Assembly: GCA_015832175.1 (NCBI GenBank)
Contig: WJXW01000004.1
Span: forward strand, 3,844,001-3,908,000
Source: Paraphaeosphaeria minitans
Taxonomy: Eukaryota > Ascomycota > Dothideomycetes > Pleosporales > Didymosphaeriaceae
Direction of reading: 5' to 3'
DNA length: 64,000 nucleotides
A program made the position numbers and the translations under genes. This document shows, piece after piece, positions 1-11,919 of the stretch. How positions within the stretch are numbered: position 1 is the stretch's first letter; the number at the start of each line of letters is the position of its first letter. The notes beneath the pieces are model-generated. The model did no database searches. It worked only from the letters and a program-made list of their open reading frames with translations, and was not told where the DNA came from.

Positions 1-2343
1 AAGTGGCCAACAGATGACGTAGATAAAAAGTTCGTAGGCGCTAGTCAACTACAGATATTCACTGCTTTTTAGTTAGCCAAGGTAGTTGTCAATATTGTTC
101 TAACATCTAATCTAACACCAACAGCTCCTACCATATCAACAGCTCCCACGATAGCAGCAGATCCCACGATCCCTTAATTAATCTGTTATAATAGATTTTA
201 ACCTATGTTGCGTATTCTAGGCCACTATCTATCTTATGCGCTCGGCGGGTCATATTAAGCTAGTACCTTGCTCTTTTACCCTGTCTCCTCATGATTGTGC
301 TGTGTTTGGCAAAGCCCTTACTATAGCCCATATTGACGTGTCCTGCCACGAACATGGGTTGGCTCGCCACTTCATGGTGTCCGACGCTGCTTTCATGTAG
401 AATATCGATATACAAGCACATCTACTGACTCGCAAACGTTCGCCACATCGGGATTGCACTCTTTTTACTTTGAACAATACGTTCGCTTGGCCCCTTACTG
501 TCTACTTTATTTGATGTAGAAATACTCCATTTATTTTGTTTCCTCAATTTGGAGAATCTATTAATTTTTTGTTCTATGCTAGCATCGGTTTTCCATGCAT
601 TTTGTATGTTACGTCGATGAGGTGTTCCCAGGACTGGGCTATTTAAAGTGAGTCTAGTACTCCGTCTCCTAGTTTAGCTGCCAATAGTCAGTCATCGACG
701 TTGCCTGAGGGATTTCAAAGACCAATTTCGGAAAGAAGCGTCCCCGGGGATGAAGTCTGTAGACTCTATGAGACCCGGGCCTAAAGGATTATTTTGAATG
801 TTTACAGCGTCTACTTCTCCCGTCTAATCCTAACAGAATAGCTCTTAGAGTGTCATCGTTTGGCGTCTTATTTCGGTCGATGCCGACAGCGGAGTTTATA
901 CAGGCAGAGGCCTCTCACCCTACGGTGATACTGGTCGAAGCTACGATATGATGATCGCACCTCCACGACACCAATAAATGATGGGTTTGGGTCCATCATC
1001 ATTGAATTTGTGGGTAAATTACCTGGTAAGATTGCCATGTGGCTCTCAGCTAGAAAGCAATGCATTTGTACCGAGAAAGAGCCCATACCGCCCCCCGTTT
1101 TCGTCGAGGTCATATCAAGCCATGCAAATCATTGCAAACACTTAAAATTCATGCGCCGCAAGCACCAATTGTCTCTCTTACCCCAGAACCTCCACCACCT
1201 CACCATCCACCCAGCCCACATCCTTCTTCCAATCGCCCCATGCCATCTTTTGCTCATTCAAGACAGACTCGCGATCATACCGTTGGATTAGCGCCCACTT
1301 GATCTCCGTTGTTTTAAGACCTTCTGGTCTGCGCCTCCACGTTCGCACCTATACGTCGTGAAGGACCGAACCATCAGGAGCTGATTCACGCCCTAGGAAC
1401 CAGAAGGCCGCAGCCCATACATAGCATCATAGAAGCCCCTAACTAAATCAGCAAGCAATTGGTGCGCGTCGGTCTCCGGTTCGTCGAGGGTTCCGCGTCC
1501 GACCTCTCTATGGCAGCGCAGGTGACGACCGTTCAGCGCTGGGGGTACGGATTTGCACACGGTAGCATGTAACATCGTGGAAAACCCCGGGTACCATAGG
1601 TAGGAGCGTCTCTTGGTATCTCGGGAGCAGTTGAATGCCTGTCTGTTGAATAGAGCGTATCTGATTGGCTGTGAGTTTGCGCTGTCTCCGGAATCAATTG
1701 CCGTACCTATATCTCGTCGAATGCTCCCGCGCTATTTGGAAACTCCAGCCACTGTGCGAGCCAGACTCTGATCAAAGCCGTCTGGAAGCGCAGGTCTTCT
1801 GGTGCGAGATCTGTCTCTGATCGTCTAATATAGGTATGCGATCGTCCTAGGTAACAGTTTGCGAATAGTATCGCGTTTAGGAAGGAATGTTGCAGCTTCT
1901 GAGTAGATCTGCTTGCACATGCGGATTATTTTGGAGTGGTAGGGCGAAATGGACGGCAGTGAAGCCCTGGCCCCTTCGTGGGGAGGCATGTTGGAGATCC
2001 AGGGACCAGGTTTGCCCGAGGACGGATGCTGCTGATGGTGCGCCGTTATATGGATTTGGTCATAAAGCCATGATGCGTAGCTCCGAAGGGAGCTTGAGGA
2101 AAGGGAAATACTAATGTTCACGTCGTGAACAGTACTCGCCAATGAGTTTTTGACACATCTCATGTATGCCTGGCCTCTTGAGACGAAGTAGTCGGTGATG
2201 AGACGTTGATGCATGTTATATAGAGTCGGAACTTTAGAAACGCTTGGAGGTCTGCTCTAAGCGGAAGGGTCGTTATGTGTATAATTGTTGGTGATGAGGT
2301 GAATTTTGGGGAACATGCGGGTTCAAGCGCTCAATGACACTCT
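1..2343. other. Intergenic, no recognisable gene
   Basis: No convincing coding region was found. Open frames here are short, lack recognisable motifs and several begin at non-ATG codons. The first kilobase is AT-leaning with short repeated words (for example the phrase 'agcagatcccacgatccc' region near 130-175). A minus-strand frame at 1825-2214 starts with ATG and could encode 129 residues, but I recognise nothing in it. The stretch could be the remnant of an old repeat or an ordinary long intergenic region. Confidence 0.5.
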
Positions 2344-4385
2344 TTACAATCTCGCCCTATCAAACTCGACTGCAGGCCTCAAAGTGATCTCCAGACCCCG
2401 GAGCTCACCTTCCTCCCGCCAATCCCCGATGTACTTCAAAAACGACCTCGTGCCCTCAGACCACGTAGCTCCCCTAGCTGCTTTCTGTTTTGTTGCTGGA
2501 TCTGCGGCAACCACGCCATATCCGTTGAAGTATCCCGGGGTGCATCCCGCAATTGCAGAGAAGTATGGCGCTCGCTTCACGACCTCTGCCGTGTGGGCTT
2601 CCTCGGCTTCCCTTGTGACCTCTATGATCGCACGCTTGTTCGACCCAGCACGGCGCTTAGCCTCGGAAATCATGTATGTCACATGCTGGGCAACGAAGTT
2701 CAGCATCATGGTGTTATTCCCCGTGATTGTCGCTTGACTGGTTCCAGAGAAGAAGAGATTGGGGAAGCCGTTCGTGAGATAACCATGTAGTGTCGCTGCG
2801 CCGATGGTGTCCCATTTTTTGTCCAGAGAGTACCCATTGCGTCCGTGAACCTTGACACCGATACGCGATGCGGGGCTCCCTGCGCGAAGATTCGCGAGCT
2901 GGAAGCCGGTGCTGAGCACGATGATGTCCACAGGATACTCTTGATCACCTACCACGAGGCCTCTCTCTGTCGCACGAGAGGGACCTTTGCCGTCAGTATC
3001 GATTAGATGGACATGAGGCTCGTTGAAAAGTGGCAAGTATGTGTCGCTGAATGTTGGTCTTTTGCACCAGGATGGATACCATGGCTTCAATTTTTCTGCC
3101 GTCTTCGGGTCTTTGACGTGCTGATCAACTCGCGAGCGAACAGCTTCCATATTTGGAAGGTCTAAGATGTGAAAGTTGGTCACAAGACGCTCAATGCTTT
3201 CAGGAGAAGATGTATCGAGTTCTGCTTGATTTGGGGAGCCCATCATGGCGGAGTAAGCTGGTTGATCCGTCCAACCTGCGCTGTCAATATATGAATGACC
3301 AATAGCACGTCTTGGGACTCACCATCTCTGACAAGGTTAGGCTGTCCTGGGCTTGTGGAATTAGTCAGGAAGCTATTCCAATTGATCTGTCGGTCAAATT
3401 GCCAGCCCGGTTTCGTGGCCACGGAGGCTTTGAATTCCTCCAGTTTTGTATCCTCTTGATTGCGAGGCTTGACGTATGCAGGTGTCCTCTGGAATATGAA
3501 GAGCTCCTTGGCGTATTTTCCAATCTCTGGAATAGCTCCAATCGCCGTTGCCGCAGTTCCAATGACTGCTACTCTCTTGTCGCGAAGTCCCGACAACAGC
3601 TGATCCTTCTGAGAGCCGCCCGTGATATCATAGTCCCATCGTGCTGTGTGAAACATCGGTCCTGCAAAAGATGCCAAACCAGGTATCCGTGGCACTTGTG
3701 GGCGGGTGAGGATACCTGCAGCCAGGTATACGTACTGCGCCCGAACGTAGTGGCTGATTACTGGCGACCCCCGCGGTCCCCGCCTTTCTGTGAGTGAGAT
3801 CGTCCAGAGTTCCGAAGAGTCATCCCACGTGACACTGTCCACATCAGATCGAAATAGTGTCTTATCCCGGAGCTGCCATTTGTCTGCGATGCGCTCTGCG
3901 TGTTCTCGAATCTCCCAGCCCGGTGCATACTTCTTAGTGGGCACGTATCCCGTCTCTTCAAGCAGAGGGAGGTACATGTAACTCTCAACATCGCAATGAA
4001 GGCCAGGATATCTGTTCCAGTACCAAGTACCGCCGAAGCCTCCGGCTGCGTCGACAAGGCGAATATCCTCGGCCGTGGCTGCTCCAGATCGTATGGCATG
4101 CACAGCGAAAAGAAGTCCCCCAAACCCGGCACCCACAACAAAGAAGGGATATACTTTGCTATCCTGAATGGGAGAAGGACGCGCATTCAGAGCGACGTGG
4201 TTTGCCCAAGGATCCTCATTGAGAGCTTGCAGTCGCGGGTCATTTGCGTCCTTGAGTGTGAGGAATTGTGCTCCGGCATCGGGCCTTAACCGTTTCTGGG
4301 CCTCTTCTGCATACTTCTTCCGCACCGACTCGATCTTTTCAAGATCAACTCCTGGAGCAGCTGTTTGTAGTGATGCTGTAGCCAT
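2344..4385 (-). CDS. Baeyer-Villiger monooxygenase (class B flavoprotein), two exons
   Basis: Predicted FAD- and NADPH-dependent oxygenase that inserts oxygen next to a ketone carbonyl, giving an ester or lactone. Exons are 4385-3323 and 3275-2344 with a 47-nt GTGAGT...GCGCAG intron; splicing creates the conserved junction DGWTD. The product is 664 residues. Visible motifs are the FAD Rossmann site VVGAGFGG (about residues 83-90), the family signature GGTWYWNRYPG (118-128), and the Baeyer-Villiger fingerprint FAGPMFHTARW (240-250); the NADPH-site copy reads VIGTAATA, with G-x-A-A replacing the usual G-x-G. Another in-frame ATG at 4469 would add 28 hydrophobic residues; I chose 4385 because the next residues match a typical family N-terminus (VRKKYAEEAQKRLRP). 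It stands alone, with no biosynthetic genes beside it, so the substrate is unknown. The family call is secure; the start is less so. Confidence 0.93.
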
Positions 4386-4469
4386 GATCGAAGCGTTGGA
4401 GAGCACGACGGCAGCAGGCATACGTAGTAGCCAAGTGAATAAAGTGAGCAATCTTCCTGCGATAGGCAT

Positions 4470-6709
4470 AAATTGGCAAATATGGCATGTTATAACAGAA
4501 AGGTTTAGTCACGTGGCCATTTCGAGCTGATAACGCCAATGGTGGTGGGGAAGTCGCAATCGCTAGGTCCGCATTTCGCCATGCTCAACACGCTCGCTGT
4601 CATTCGCGAAACCGTCGCTCTGCTCCACTACCATCCGCACAGCGACAGAGGAAAACCATTTTGAGGCGGCTAGCTGCATCGTTAGTGCTGTGGTGGGGCT
4701 GTATCGGAGAAAGGGACGTTCAGCAGGTGGACCCGGAAATGACGCGATCAATCATGTTTTCGGGTTTCCTCGCACGGTACCTACCTACCTACCTACCTAC
4801 CTACCTACATACGCCAAGCGACACATTCCGCTGCCCCCAACTTCTTCTCGTTCTCATGTCCTTCAGCATTTACAGAGAAAGATTGAGAAACACACTCTCC
4901 ACCTTGAATATGAAATCCACATGCATGGTACGCAAGCACGCTTAGGCCAGCTTCCTCCGTTGCCTTGACTAGGTGCCTATAAATCTCCGTCCCATTACGC
5001 AAAGACTTAACCTACATTATGTTCCCTTTGTTCGAGCAACTACGAAACGTGTTCGTGATGTAATTCAGGCACCATCTGAATGACTGCAGTGTATCGCTAT
5101 CCGAGTACCTTTTACGTTTGATTCATTCCAAACCCTTGGGCCTTGCCCGCATTGTGGTCAGAAACACCCTCCGTAGTTCTCTTGAAGGCTTCGTCTTCAT
5201 CTTCACTGTCAGCCGCCTTTCCTCTTAAGAGGACTAGTCCAGTCGCTCTCTCGTATCATTTCTCGATGCCACGTTGGGATCTCTATGATTACGACCGTAA
5301 CTATTGGCCCTTCTTTAACCCATTCTCATGGAGGAACGTTTGGCCTAGGATACACGATTTCAAGGTTAACATTCTCAGTCTTCTAAAAATGCCACTATCT
5401 GTCGTCCTTGCCAGGCATTACGTCTCGTCCTGGCCGTAGCAAGGTGTTCAGGCTTACGCCATCGTACTGTTTCGTGGAGTGCTCTTACGTTAGAGTACAT
5501 AACGCTCCTGAAAGCCACGTCGATTGAGGTCCTACCTTTATTATTCACTGAAAAGACACCGTCGCACGAGTTGTGGTAGTAGAGATGGATTTGAACGCAT
5601 GCCTGGGGGCCTGGGAAATTTTTAACACAAAAGTCCGGGCGTGGTTGGGGCCTGGACCGAGTTGGATGTTGCTATGCCTCGGCTGGTATCTTTACCTTCG
5701 TCTGGTAATTATCTAGAAGATACTCTAGACCGCTACTACACGAGTAACTTATTCTGCTCCCGCGCGTCTGAATTGCGTCGCCTGTGGTAGGTTCTGACTA
5801 AAATGGGAGTGTAAGACAAGTTGAACATGTTCGTAGCGTAAGGCCTCGGTATGTGAGCAAACGCGGTATCGTGTGTTGTTTTGTGAAACAAGTGCAGCGA
5901 TTCCAAGGCCCAAAAATGAAACTTGATTTGTTCTTGAGGTAAACTGTAACTGGTAAAATGACTCACGAGGATTGACATGACCTTTAGTCACAAAACCGCA
6001 CTTTCCGACACATCGTCGCGGCCCAGCATCGGAGCCACCGCAATCTCCTTGGTGGCCGTATAAAATAGGGCTGAGAGTATAGCAAGGCGGCACGCTGCAT
6101 CCGTCATGGCTTCTTTGTCAATTCTTCCTGCACCGACGCGGCAATCGTGACTGTCTTCCTGAAATTACGTCCGCACCAATTGCTCATTCCTAATCGCCTG
6201 CACATTCTTTCTCCATGGCCGACACCGCGCCGCCCAGGGTGCGGTAGCCATCGTCGAGAGTATCAACAAGCCGAGATAAGGTCTGAAGAATGGCGAACAG
6301 TGTGGCCTTACTTCCGTTTTGCTGACTTATCTGACAAATTGGAGTGTGAAGTGGAAGCTGAACATGCATACAACTGATTCGGAGAGTCGACCAGGTGCAA
6401 AGGCATGTCAGAAAGTGGTGGCAAGTGGTTAGAAGTAGCGAGAAGCTCCTGTCCCTCTTTCAATCAGTCTGGAAGTGACAATGGGAATGCGCACTTCGGC
6501 AGCAGGAGCGACTGAAGCTGCGCGCAAACCGCCAACGTCACTTTTCAGAATGCCGACACAATTGCAACAAGACTTCATTCGCCGTTCCTCGAAATTCTTC
6601 ACATTCCTACAGATCCAGTTTCTGTGCTTTGAAACCTACGACCTATCTTCACCGCATAAACAGTTCCATGACCCTTGAACAACGCAAAACCTACCTCACC
6701 ACCACCACC
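4470..6709. other. Intergenic with CTAC microsatellite
   Basis: No gene is supported. A perfect (CTAC)n tract of about eight copies lies at 4777-4808. Several open frames exist on both strands, but they begin at non-ATG codons or have no protein-like pattern. A minus-strand frame around 5749-6125 holds a Cys-rich stretch and is discussed as a finding. Confidence 0.6.
4777..4808 (+). repeat. (CTAC)n microsatellite
   Basis: About eight tandem copies of CTAC. It is the longest local run of the TACCTA-type motif that recurs in the intergenic DNA of this window. Confidence 0.95.
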
Positions 6710-7450
6710 ATGCTTGACCTCCACACCCTGGCCCGCCTTATCATCACCAGCCTCCTCCTCGTATCACCCACACACGGTTTCCCACTTTGGCCCAACACCA
6801 CGATTCCCTCCGCTTTTCCGACCGCCTGCAGCTCACCATCTTCCACCTCCACCGCCGAGGTCGCCCCAACCTGCCGAATTTTCTACCCAACCTCCTACCG
6901 CGTCATGAACTCTCGCTATCCCACCTGGGACCAGACCCCTCTCCACGGCGACCGAGACTTCTTCATGCTTCTGCGCCAGCGCGCGGATACGTTTCAGGTC
7001 GCGACGCAGGTCCAGTTCGACGGGCTAGAGGATGCCGCGCCGCCAGATAGCAAGAGTAGTTGCCGCCTGCAACTTCAGCTGCCCGAGAAGGACATGCAGA
7101 CAATTATGGGTCCCGCGCCAGTCGTGGATGTATACCAAGTCGCGCGGCAAGTGGACGCGGCGGCGAGCTGGTCCACCTACGAACCTACCGTTGCCGCAAA
7201 TTCAAACGGCAGTGTTCCCGCACCAGCGGTATTTGGGTCGATAAACGGAAGTCTGGCGGCCCAAGCAACAATGTGGAATCAGTCGGCGGGGCTGGTGGAT
7301 GTGGGGACGACGTTGTGCAATGAAACGTTGACATGGCAGATTGGAATGGCGATTGACGGAGGCGACGAAGTCAATTACTGGGATTTTGTAGGCACAGACC
7401 CGCCATTCAATCCCGTGCAGGGGTTTAGGGTTACTACGGGGTGTTCGTGA
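6710..7450 (+). CDS. Secreted protein, possibly But2-like
   Basis: Single-exon gene for 246 residues. The ATG at 6710 has a good context (ACCACC before it) and begins a clear signal peptide: Leu/Ile-rich core at residues 5-18, then a small-residue cleavage region near THG (about residue 23). Two further ATGs lie in frame upstream (6629, 6668) but would bury the signal peptide. The mature part has three or four Cys, several N-glycosylation sequons (NTT, NGS, NQS, NET) and no membrane segment, so it is probably an extracellular or cell-wall glycoprotein. The pattern of CRLQLQLP, VDVYQV and the C-terminal VQGFRV resembles the fungal But2 C-terminal domain family; this is a weak resemblance from memory, not a proven match. 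No catalytic motif is visible. Confidence 0.75.
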   Translation: MLDLHTLARLIITSLLLVSPTHGFPLWPNTTIPSAFPTACSSPSSTSTAEVAPTCRIFYPTSYRVMNSRYPTWDQTPLHGDRDFFMLLRQRADTFQVATQVQFDGLEDAAPPDSKSSCRLQLQLPEKDMQTIMGPAPVVDVYQVARQVDAAASWSTYEPTVAANSNGSVPAPAVFGSINGSLAAQATMWNQSAGLVDVGTTLCNETLTWQIGMAIDGGDEVNYWDFVGTDPPFNPVQGFRVTTGCS

Positions 7451-8176
7451 GTAGGACGAAAGGGATGGGCTGGTGACGGCGGAGACGGTTTTGCGTATTC
7501 TTTGAATCCGTGATCTTGAAATGGAATCGGGATTATTCTTCTATGCCATACGCATCAAGTAAACACTGCAGATTCTTGGACTCTGCGAAGGTCACTGTCC
7601 GGTCATGATACACTTATTGGAAGTAGTTGCATTCGTAGTATTTATTCTTCCCTGCAATCGGCGTTGCTACAAGGGAAGCTAATCCGATGTGAAAGCCGTT
7701 CAAGGCAATCTAGGATACGATTGAAATGCTACTGACAATGTTCCAGCCGTTTTTCGATGGTCGGATGAAAGTGTTTGTTGTATCGGAACTTGTTATGCGC
7801 TGCATCTGGAGTCGACCCTCAATACTGCTATGTGACTAGTATGAATTGTTGTTCAAAGTGATCATACACGCCAATCTATCGGTATGACAAGCTACTGACT
7901 CTTTGTGGTACTTGGTTTTCAGTGGGAGTCAAAGGCCACGGGAGCATCCAGAATTTACTCATCATGACGCAGAGAGAGAGATATATATATATACATGAGC
8001 ATTATGCTACGCGATGTTATACCTTTGTACACGTTTAAAACAGTATTCAACCTCTGGATATAGAGCTTACCTAGTGGTACTGTCTTGCATAGTATATATC
8101 TTGGGAAAAATTATCGGCGAGAGATATCATTCTTCTGATAACACCCTTCTTTGTTAACCATATTGAAATTACTAAG
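7451..8176. other. Intergenic with GA/TA microsatellite
   Basis: Non-coding spacer between two same-strand genes. It holds a (GA)n run passing into (TA)n at 7971-7993. Nothing else is recognised. Confidence 0.7.
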
Positions 8177-9028
8177 ATGCCAAATATTGGCCCTCCAGAC
8201 TCGGTGAATGAAAATGAACAAATCAAGAGGCGTTTGGCAATTACATTTCAGAGCCTCCTGAATAAGTATCAGTCCGCTACCCGAGACCCAATGCCACTAC
8301 ACCACATGTCGAATAATCTTTATAATCGACGTCTCATTGACGCAACTCACGTTCACGAGGAGGAGGGCGATGGTAGTGTTGATGCAACTATCTACCTTCA
8401 CCGCAGTGACCAGAGTGCGCACGAAATAACCATTCCGGGCAGTTTCGGAGCCGACGGCACCCGCAGACAGGTTGTGGAGAAACTCCAAGAAATCATAAAC
8501 TTGATATCGACAACGGGGCCTGTCCCTTTGCTGTCCTCTTCCGGGGAACCATTTGTGGTTGAAAATCCTCCGTCTATCATGAATTCCGAATCTGCTCTTG
8601 TCACCCACCGGGTCGACTCTCAGCCACCGCTTGGCCCACAATCAGATTGTTACCGTTACTTTCTAAGGGAAGAGCTTGTCGATTTTCCATTCCTCAGCGA
8701 TGAAGAGCGAGCTGAAACAAGCATCCGAGCGATATTCTTTGCAAGTTTTCGGGGCAAAGGACCTGATGGCAACGACAACGGCGAACAGGCCTGGGAATGG
8801 CTTAAACGCGATATATCTGGAGCCATGGCCCCCGGCAGTAGATACTGGCTCTTTATAGAACCTGCACCGCCTCTCTTCCCGGATCCCGGTGGTGTAAACG
8901 GAAACAACGCCAATGGAAACGGGATCGAAGGCCATGAAGACGGCACCAACGACCATGAGAGCGGGTATGAGGGCGACAGCTCCGACGATAATCCAAACCG
9001 TGTCAATGGGTTTAATATCATTGATTAA
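8177..9028 (+). CDS. Hypothetical protein, acidic C-terminus
   Basis: Uninterrupted ATG-initiated frame of 283 residues that I do not recognise. The N-terminal third is mixed polar and charged. The middle (about 130-215) contains a compact, folded-looking segment with aromatic residues (RYFLREELVDFPFLSDEE, then RAIFFASFRG and AWEWLKRD). The last 50 residues are low-complexity, rich in Asn, Gly, Asp and Glu, and likely disordered. There is no signal peptide, membrane segment or known motif, so a soluble intracellular protein is likely. AT-rich non-coding flanks and a clean ATG favour a real gene, probably lineage-restricted. An intron cannot be excluded. Confidence 0.6.
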   Translation: MPNIGPPDSVNENEQIKRRLAITFQSLLNKYQSATRDPMPLHHMSNNLYNRRLIDATHVHEEEGDGSVDATIYLHRSDQSAHEITIPGSFGADGTRRQVVEKLQEIINLISTTGPVPLLSSSGEPFVVENPPSIMNSESALVTHRVDSQPPLGPQSDCYRYFLREELVDFPFLSDEERAETSIRAIFFASFRGKGPDGNDNGEQAWEWLKRDISGAMAPGSRYWLFIEPAPPLFPDPGGVNGNNANGNGIEGHEDGTNDHESGYEGDSSDDNPNRVNGFNIID

Positions 9029-10396
9029 TATCAAGTCATCAATCGATACTATCCTGCCGTGGTCGCTATGGACTGTGTTTTGACTGGATTGGCCTTAACC
9101 AGCAGGGCCTGTCTAGCGAAGATCTATGTACATTCAACTGGACCCTCTAAGTGTGCAGATGAAAGAATTACGAGACTTTTTCTTCTTTCTTAGCTGTCGT
9201 TTTTCTTGTTCAATTCCGTTTCAATGGTACAGTGCTTCGACGGGTGGGCTGGAGGTTGGACGGCGAATAGTAGATGGTGGAATGTAGTATTACGATATGA
9301 ATAATGTACTGTTTGTTTGTGGTTCAGCTCTAGTGTTTTATAATCATATTAGACGTTGAAACGACGTGGGACATGGAAGCGGCTCTCGTAGACTGGACTC
9401 AACGTGCCGATGGGAGTGAAGAGACAACCAGACTAGCTGTGAGTGATATCCACTAGCCTTGGTCGGCGTATGGAGAACAAGATGGTAAAGTATCTTCCGG
9501 AATTCGAAGTGCCCAGATTAAAGTTACGAAATCGCTTTTGGTTTCATCACGTCCAATGCATGTTAGACTTTTGGCCTGTGTCATACCACTTGCTTTCGTT
9601 TATGTGGCGCCCATAAATGACTGCACAATGCGCCGCACCTAGGAGCTTGCTTTAAAGACTTTGGTAAACGTCACGATATTACTTGGTGAGTAACAGGGGA
9701 TGTCCGGACTCTATGCCTTTTTATGAGTAAGCGAAGCTGCCGAGTCTTTAGGTTGTCTGTGTCCGAATCAATCAAAGGTTCTGGCATTTAAGTCATGGCG
9801 GTCCAAGGACATGTGTGGCAGAGGAAGTATGACACTACCAACGGTGCGCCTAGGTAGTGTGCAACAAGACAGAAAGCGGCGATACACACCCCTAAAGAAG
9901 CACAGATCCGGATCAACGAATTCGAGTAGGCAGGAGCGGCATTGCTTTTCACAGCGACTAGTCATACATGTTGTGTGCTAACTAGGCATTCTGTCGAGAC
10001 ATAGTCTTGTTCTCTTAATCAACATTTTTTTTTGTTGACTTCTCTTCTTCGTTCTGATTTCTTTCTCACTAAAAGATCTAAAAATCTTGTTTTTCTCTGC
10101 CATTGTTTCCCGACTATTGCCACGATGGGTCTCAAATAGAGCAAAACATATGCTTATTACAATTCTAACTTCAGAAATGACTAAACATCTAGTTGTGACT
10201 CCAGTCTCTTTAGCTCACTCTATGTACAGTGACTAGACTTTTCACCGTGTATAGATGCGTGCTTTTCGTTTAACTAGGATAGAATAATTGTGGAAACAAG
10301 GGTCCATGGTATATAGATTATCTATCGCGTACGTGTGAAAGAGTTCTCTTTTGCACATGCGCCTGCACGCCACAATAATACATTCTTGTATGACAC
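9029..10396. other. Intergenic, nothing recognised
   Basis: AT-leaning spacer with T-rich stretches (for example near 10020-10040). No open frame with protein-like content and no RNA gene was recognised. Confidence 0.65.
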
Positions 10397-10524
10397 GCTC
10401 TCATAGCGAACAACAACTCATAGTAAGCGACAACTCATAGCAAACGACAACTCATAGCAAACGACAACTCATAGCAAACGACAACTCATAGCAAACGACA
10501 ACTCATAGCAAGCAACGACTCATA
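10397..10524 (+). repeat. 17-bp tandem repeat array, about 7 copies
   Basis: Tandem copies of caactcatagcaaacga. The copies at 10431-10447, 10448-10464, 10465-10481 and 10482-10498 are identical; those at 10414-10430 and 10499-10515 differ slightly, and the outermost copies are more diverged. The array ends about 150 bp before the ATG of the downstream gene, so it lies in its promoter or 5' leader. Confidence 0.95.
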
Positions 10525-10674
10525 CTAATCATTACGCGGTAGCTTAAAACTGCTCTACTGCTCTGCAAAACTAGATCACAACTTCAAACGTCACTCTGTT
10601 TCCCAATCTGGTAGCGAAACGAAGCCACAATCTGCTAAAACCAGCGATCTACAACTCCCCGACACGAGTTCAAG

Positions 10675-11346
10675 ATGGACAGGTCTCATAAATTCGCTGG
10701 GCAAACAGGCAGAGAGCTCTCAGATGAGGACATGTTGGATCTGCCATTATCGGACCACTTGACGCCGGAAAAAAACACAGAGAAAAAAGTTCTCACCGGC
10801 CTGTTCTGGGAGAAAATCGAAGCTCTGTTCGACCACTTGCAAGAGGAAGCACCGGGACAGATCCGCCAGAGTCTCTATCCAACTGCGTCCTTCCTCCAGC
10901 CCGACTCGGACGAGATACTCTTCTATTCCCACAAGTCTGAGGAAAATCTAGTGATAACGAGGATCTTTCTCCATTACAACAACGACTACCCGTATCCGAT
11001 CGCCCTCTACAGCGGTGGGATAGATGGTGATGATGACGTGCATTCAAAAGAATGCTCTAGGTCGGTGGAGCTTTTGCATGAAAACATAAAGGCGCTGAAA
11101 AGCGGGGCGGAAAAGGTTGTTAATCGGATCCCGCAGTTACTAAAAGGTACGCCTGATAACCCCCACGATGGTGCATGGATGCATATGCGTGCTGAAAAAG
11201 ACGTGGGGCTGAGCCATGCGACCTATGGGCATCGCGGGAAGGGTGCTCCGCCAATACCGCCCTTCAAAGTTACGGCAGTGTTTCAGGTAGATGTCAGGAG
11301 GTCGTATTGGCAGATGAAGAAGCGAATCAAAACGGAGAGTGAATAG
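10675..11346 (+). CDS. Hypothetical soluble protein
   Basis: Single ATG-initiated frame of 223 residues that I do not recognise. The sequence looks folded and soluble, with alternating charged and hydrophobic residues, a segment rich in Tyr and Pro (HYNNDYPYPIALYSGG, about residues 101-116), and a basic C-terminus (RRSYWQMKKRIKTESE). No signal peptide, transmembrane segment or catalytic motif is visible. It follows directly after the 17-bp tandem repeat array, which may influence its transcription. Probably a lineage-specific gene. Confidence 0.6.
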   Translation: MDRSHKFAGQTGRELSDEDMLDLPLSDHLTPEKNTEKKVLTGLFWEKIEALFDHLQEEAPGQIRQSLYPTASFLQPDSDEILFYSHKSEENLVITRIFLHYNNDYPYPIALYSGGIDGDDDVHSKECSRSVELLHENIKALKSGAEKVVNRIPQLLKGTPDNPHDGAWMHMRAEKDVGLSHATYGHRGKGAPPIPPFKVTAVFQVDVRRSYWQMKKRIKTESE

Positions 11347-11520
11347 AGAAACAAGAATGTGTTGGGGATCGGTCTAGTCAAAGCTGGCAGCATTAGCGGT
11401 GCGATGAGCTATGTAGTCAGCGGTAGTAAAAACGACTGTTTGGACCTTTCCAGCGAGAACCCGAGCGATGATTTGTCTCCACAAGCTCACGTCTCGACTC
11501 CGATAATGGTCATTTGAGAA

Positions 11521-11841
11521 CTAACACTCGTAGACATACAGTGTCGGAGCTTTGCCGAGTTTGCAGCCCATCAATCCCCTGCAAAAGTTGATAGCTTCTT
11601 GCTTTGCATCTTCCTCGGTTATCTGCACTCCAAGGTATCCCAGAGTCTTGCAATCCCACGGAACGCTTGTTATCTTGCCCCAGTTGTCGCCTTCAGTTTC
11701 GTTGGGATTCCCAGGCTCAACAGCGATATGCATGTAATCAGGCCCTGGTCCGCTTCTAGAGATGCGAACCACAGTGTTGCCCTTGGCGTCAGGCATATTA
11801 GCGACGCAGCTCCATTTGTTATTCCATGTCACTTGACCCAA
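11521..11841 (-). CDS. Small Cys-containing protein, start unresolved
   Basis: An open frame of 107 codons ending YVYEC-stop on the minus strand. It has a convincing protein-like composition (WSCVANMPDAKGNTVVRISR, later DCKTLGYLGVQ) with four Cys, two near the middle and two near the end, and a balanced charge pattern. However, the frame opens with TTG at 11841, is closed by an in-frame TAA seven codons-lengths or fewer upstream, and its first in-frame ATG (11796) would drop the conserved-looking WSC segment. A TATAAAAA box lies about 80 bp upstream on the same strand. Either a short first exon supplies the ATG, or the start has been lost and this is a recent pseudogene. Function unknown. Confidence 0.4.
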   Translation of the reverse strand: MGQVTWNNKWSCVANMPDAKGNTVVRISRSGPGPDYMHIAVEPGNPNETEGDNWGKITSVPWDCKTLGYLGVQITEEDAKQEAINFCRGLMGCKLGKAPTLYVYEC

Positions 11842-11919
11842 AGCCCTTTAGGAGCTTGTTGTAGTCTTCGTGTGCAAGGACTAGGTCCCAATGTGCCGTG
11901 ATTGAATTTTCAATGGGGC

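Noticed and set aside
1825..2214. Minus-strand ATG frame of 129 codons with an ankyrin-like phrase in a neighbouring phase
   Set aside because: The phrase (GFTAVHFALPLQNN) is in another frame, is short, and no repeat series follows.
5560..5640. Possible tRNA B box (GTTCAAATCC on the minus strand)
   Set aside because: The flanking bases cannot form a T-arm stem and no A box lies at the right distance.
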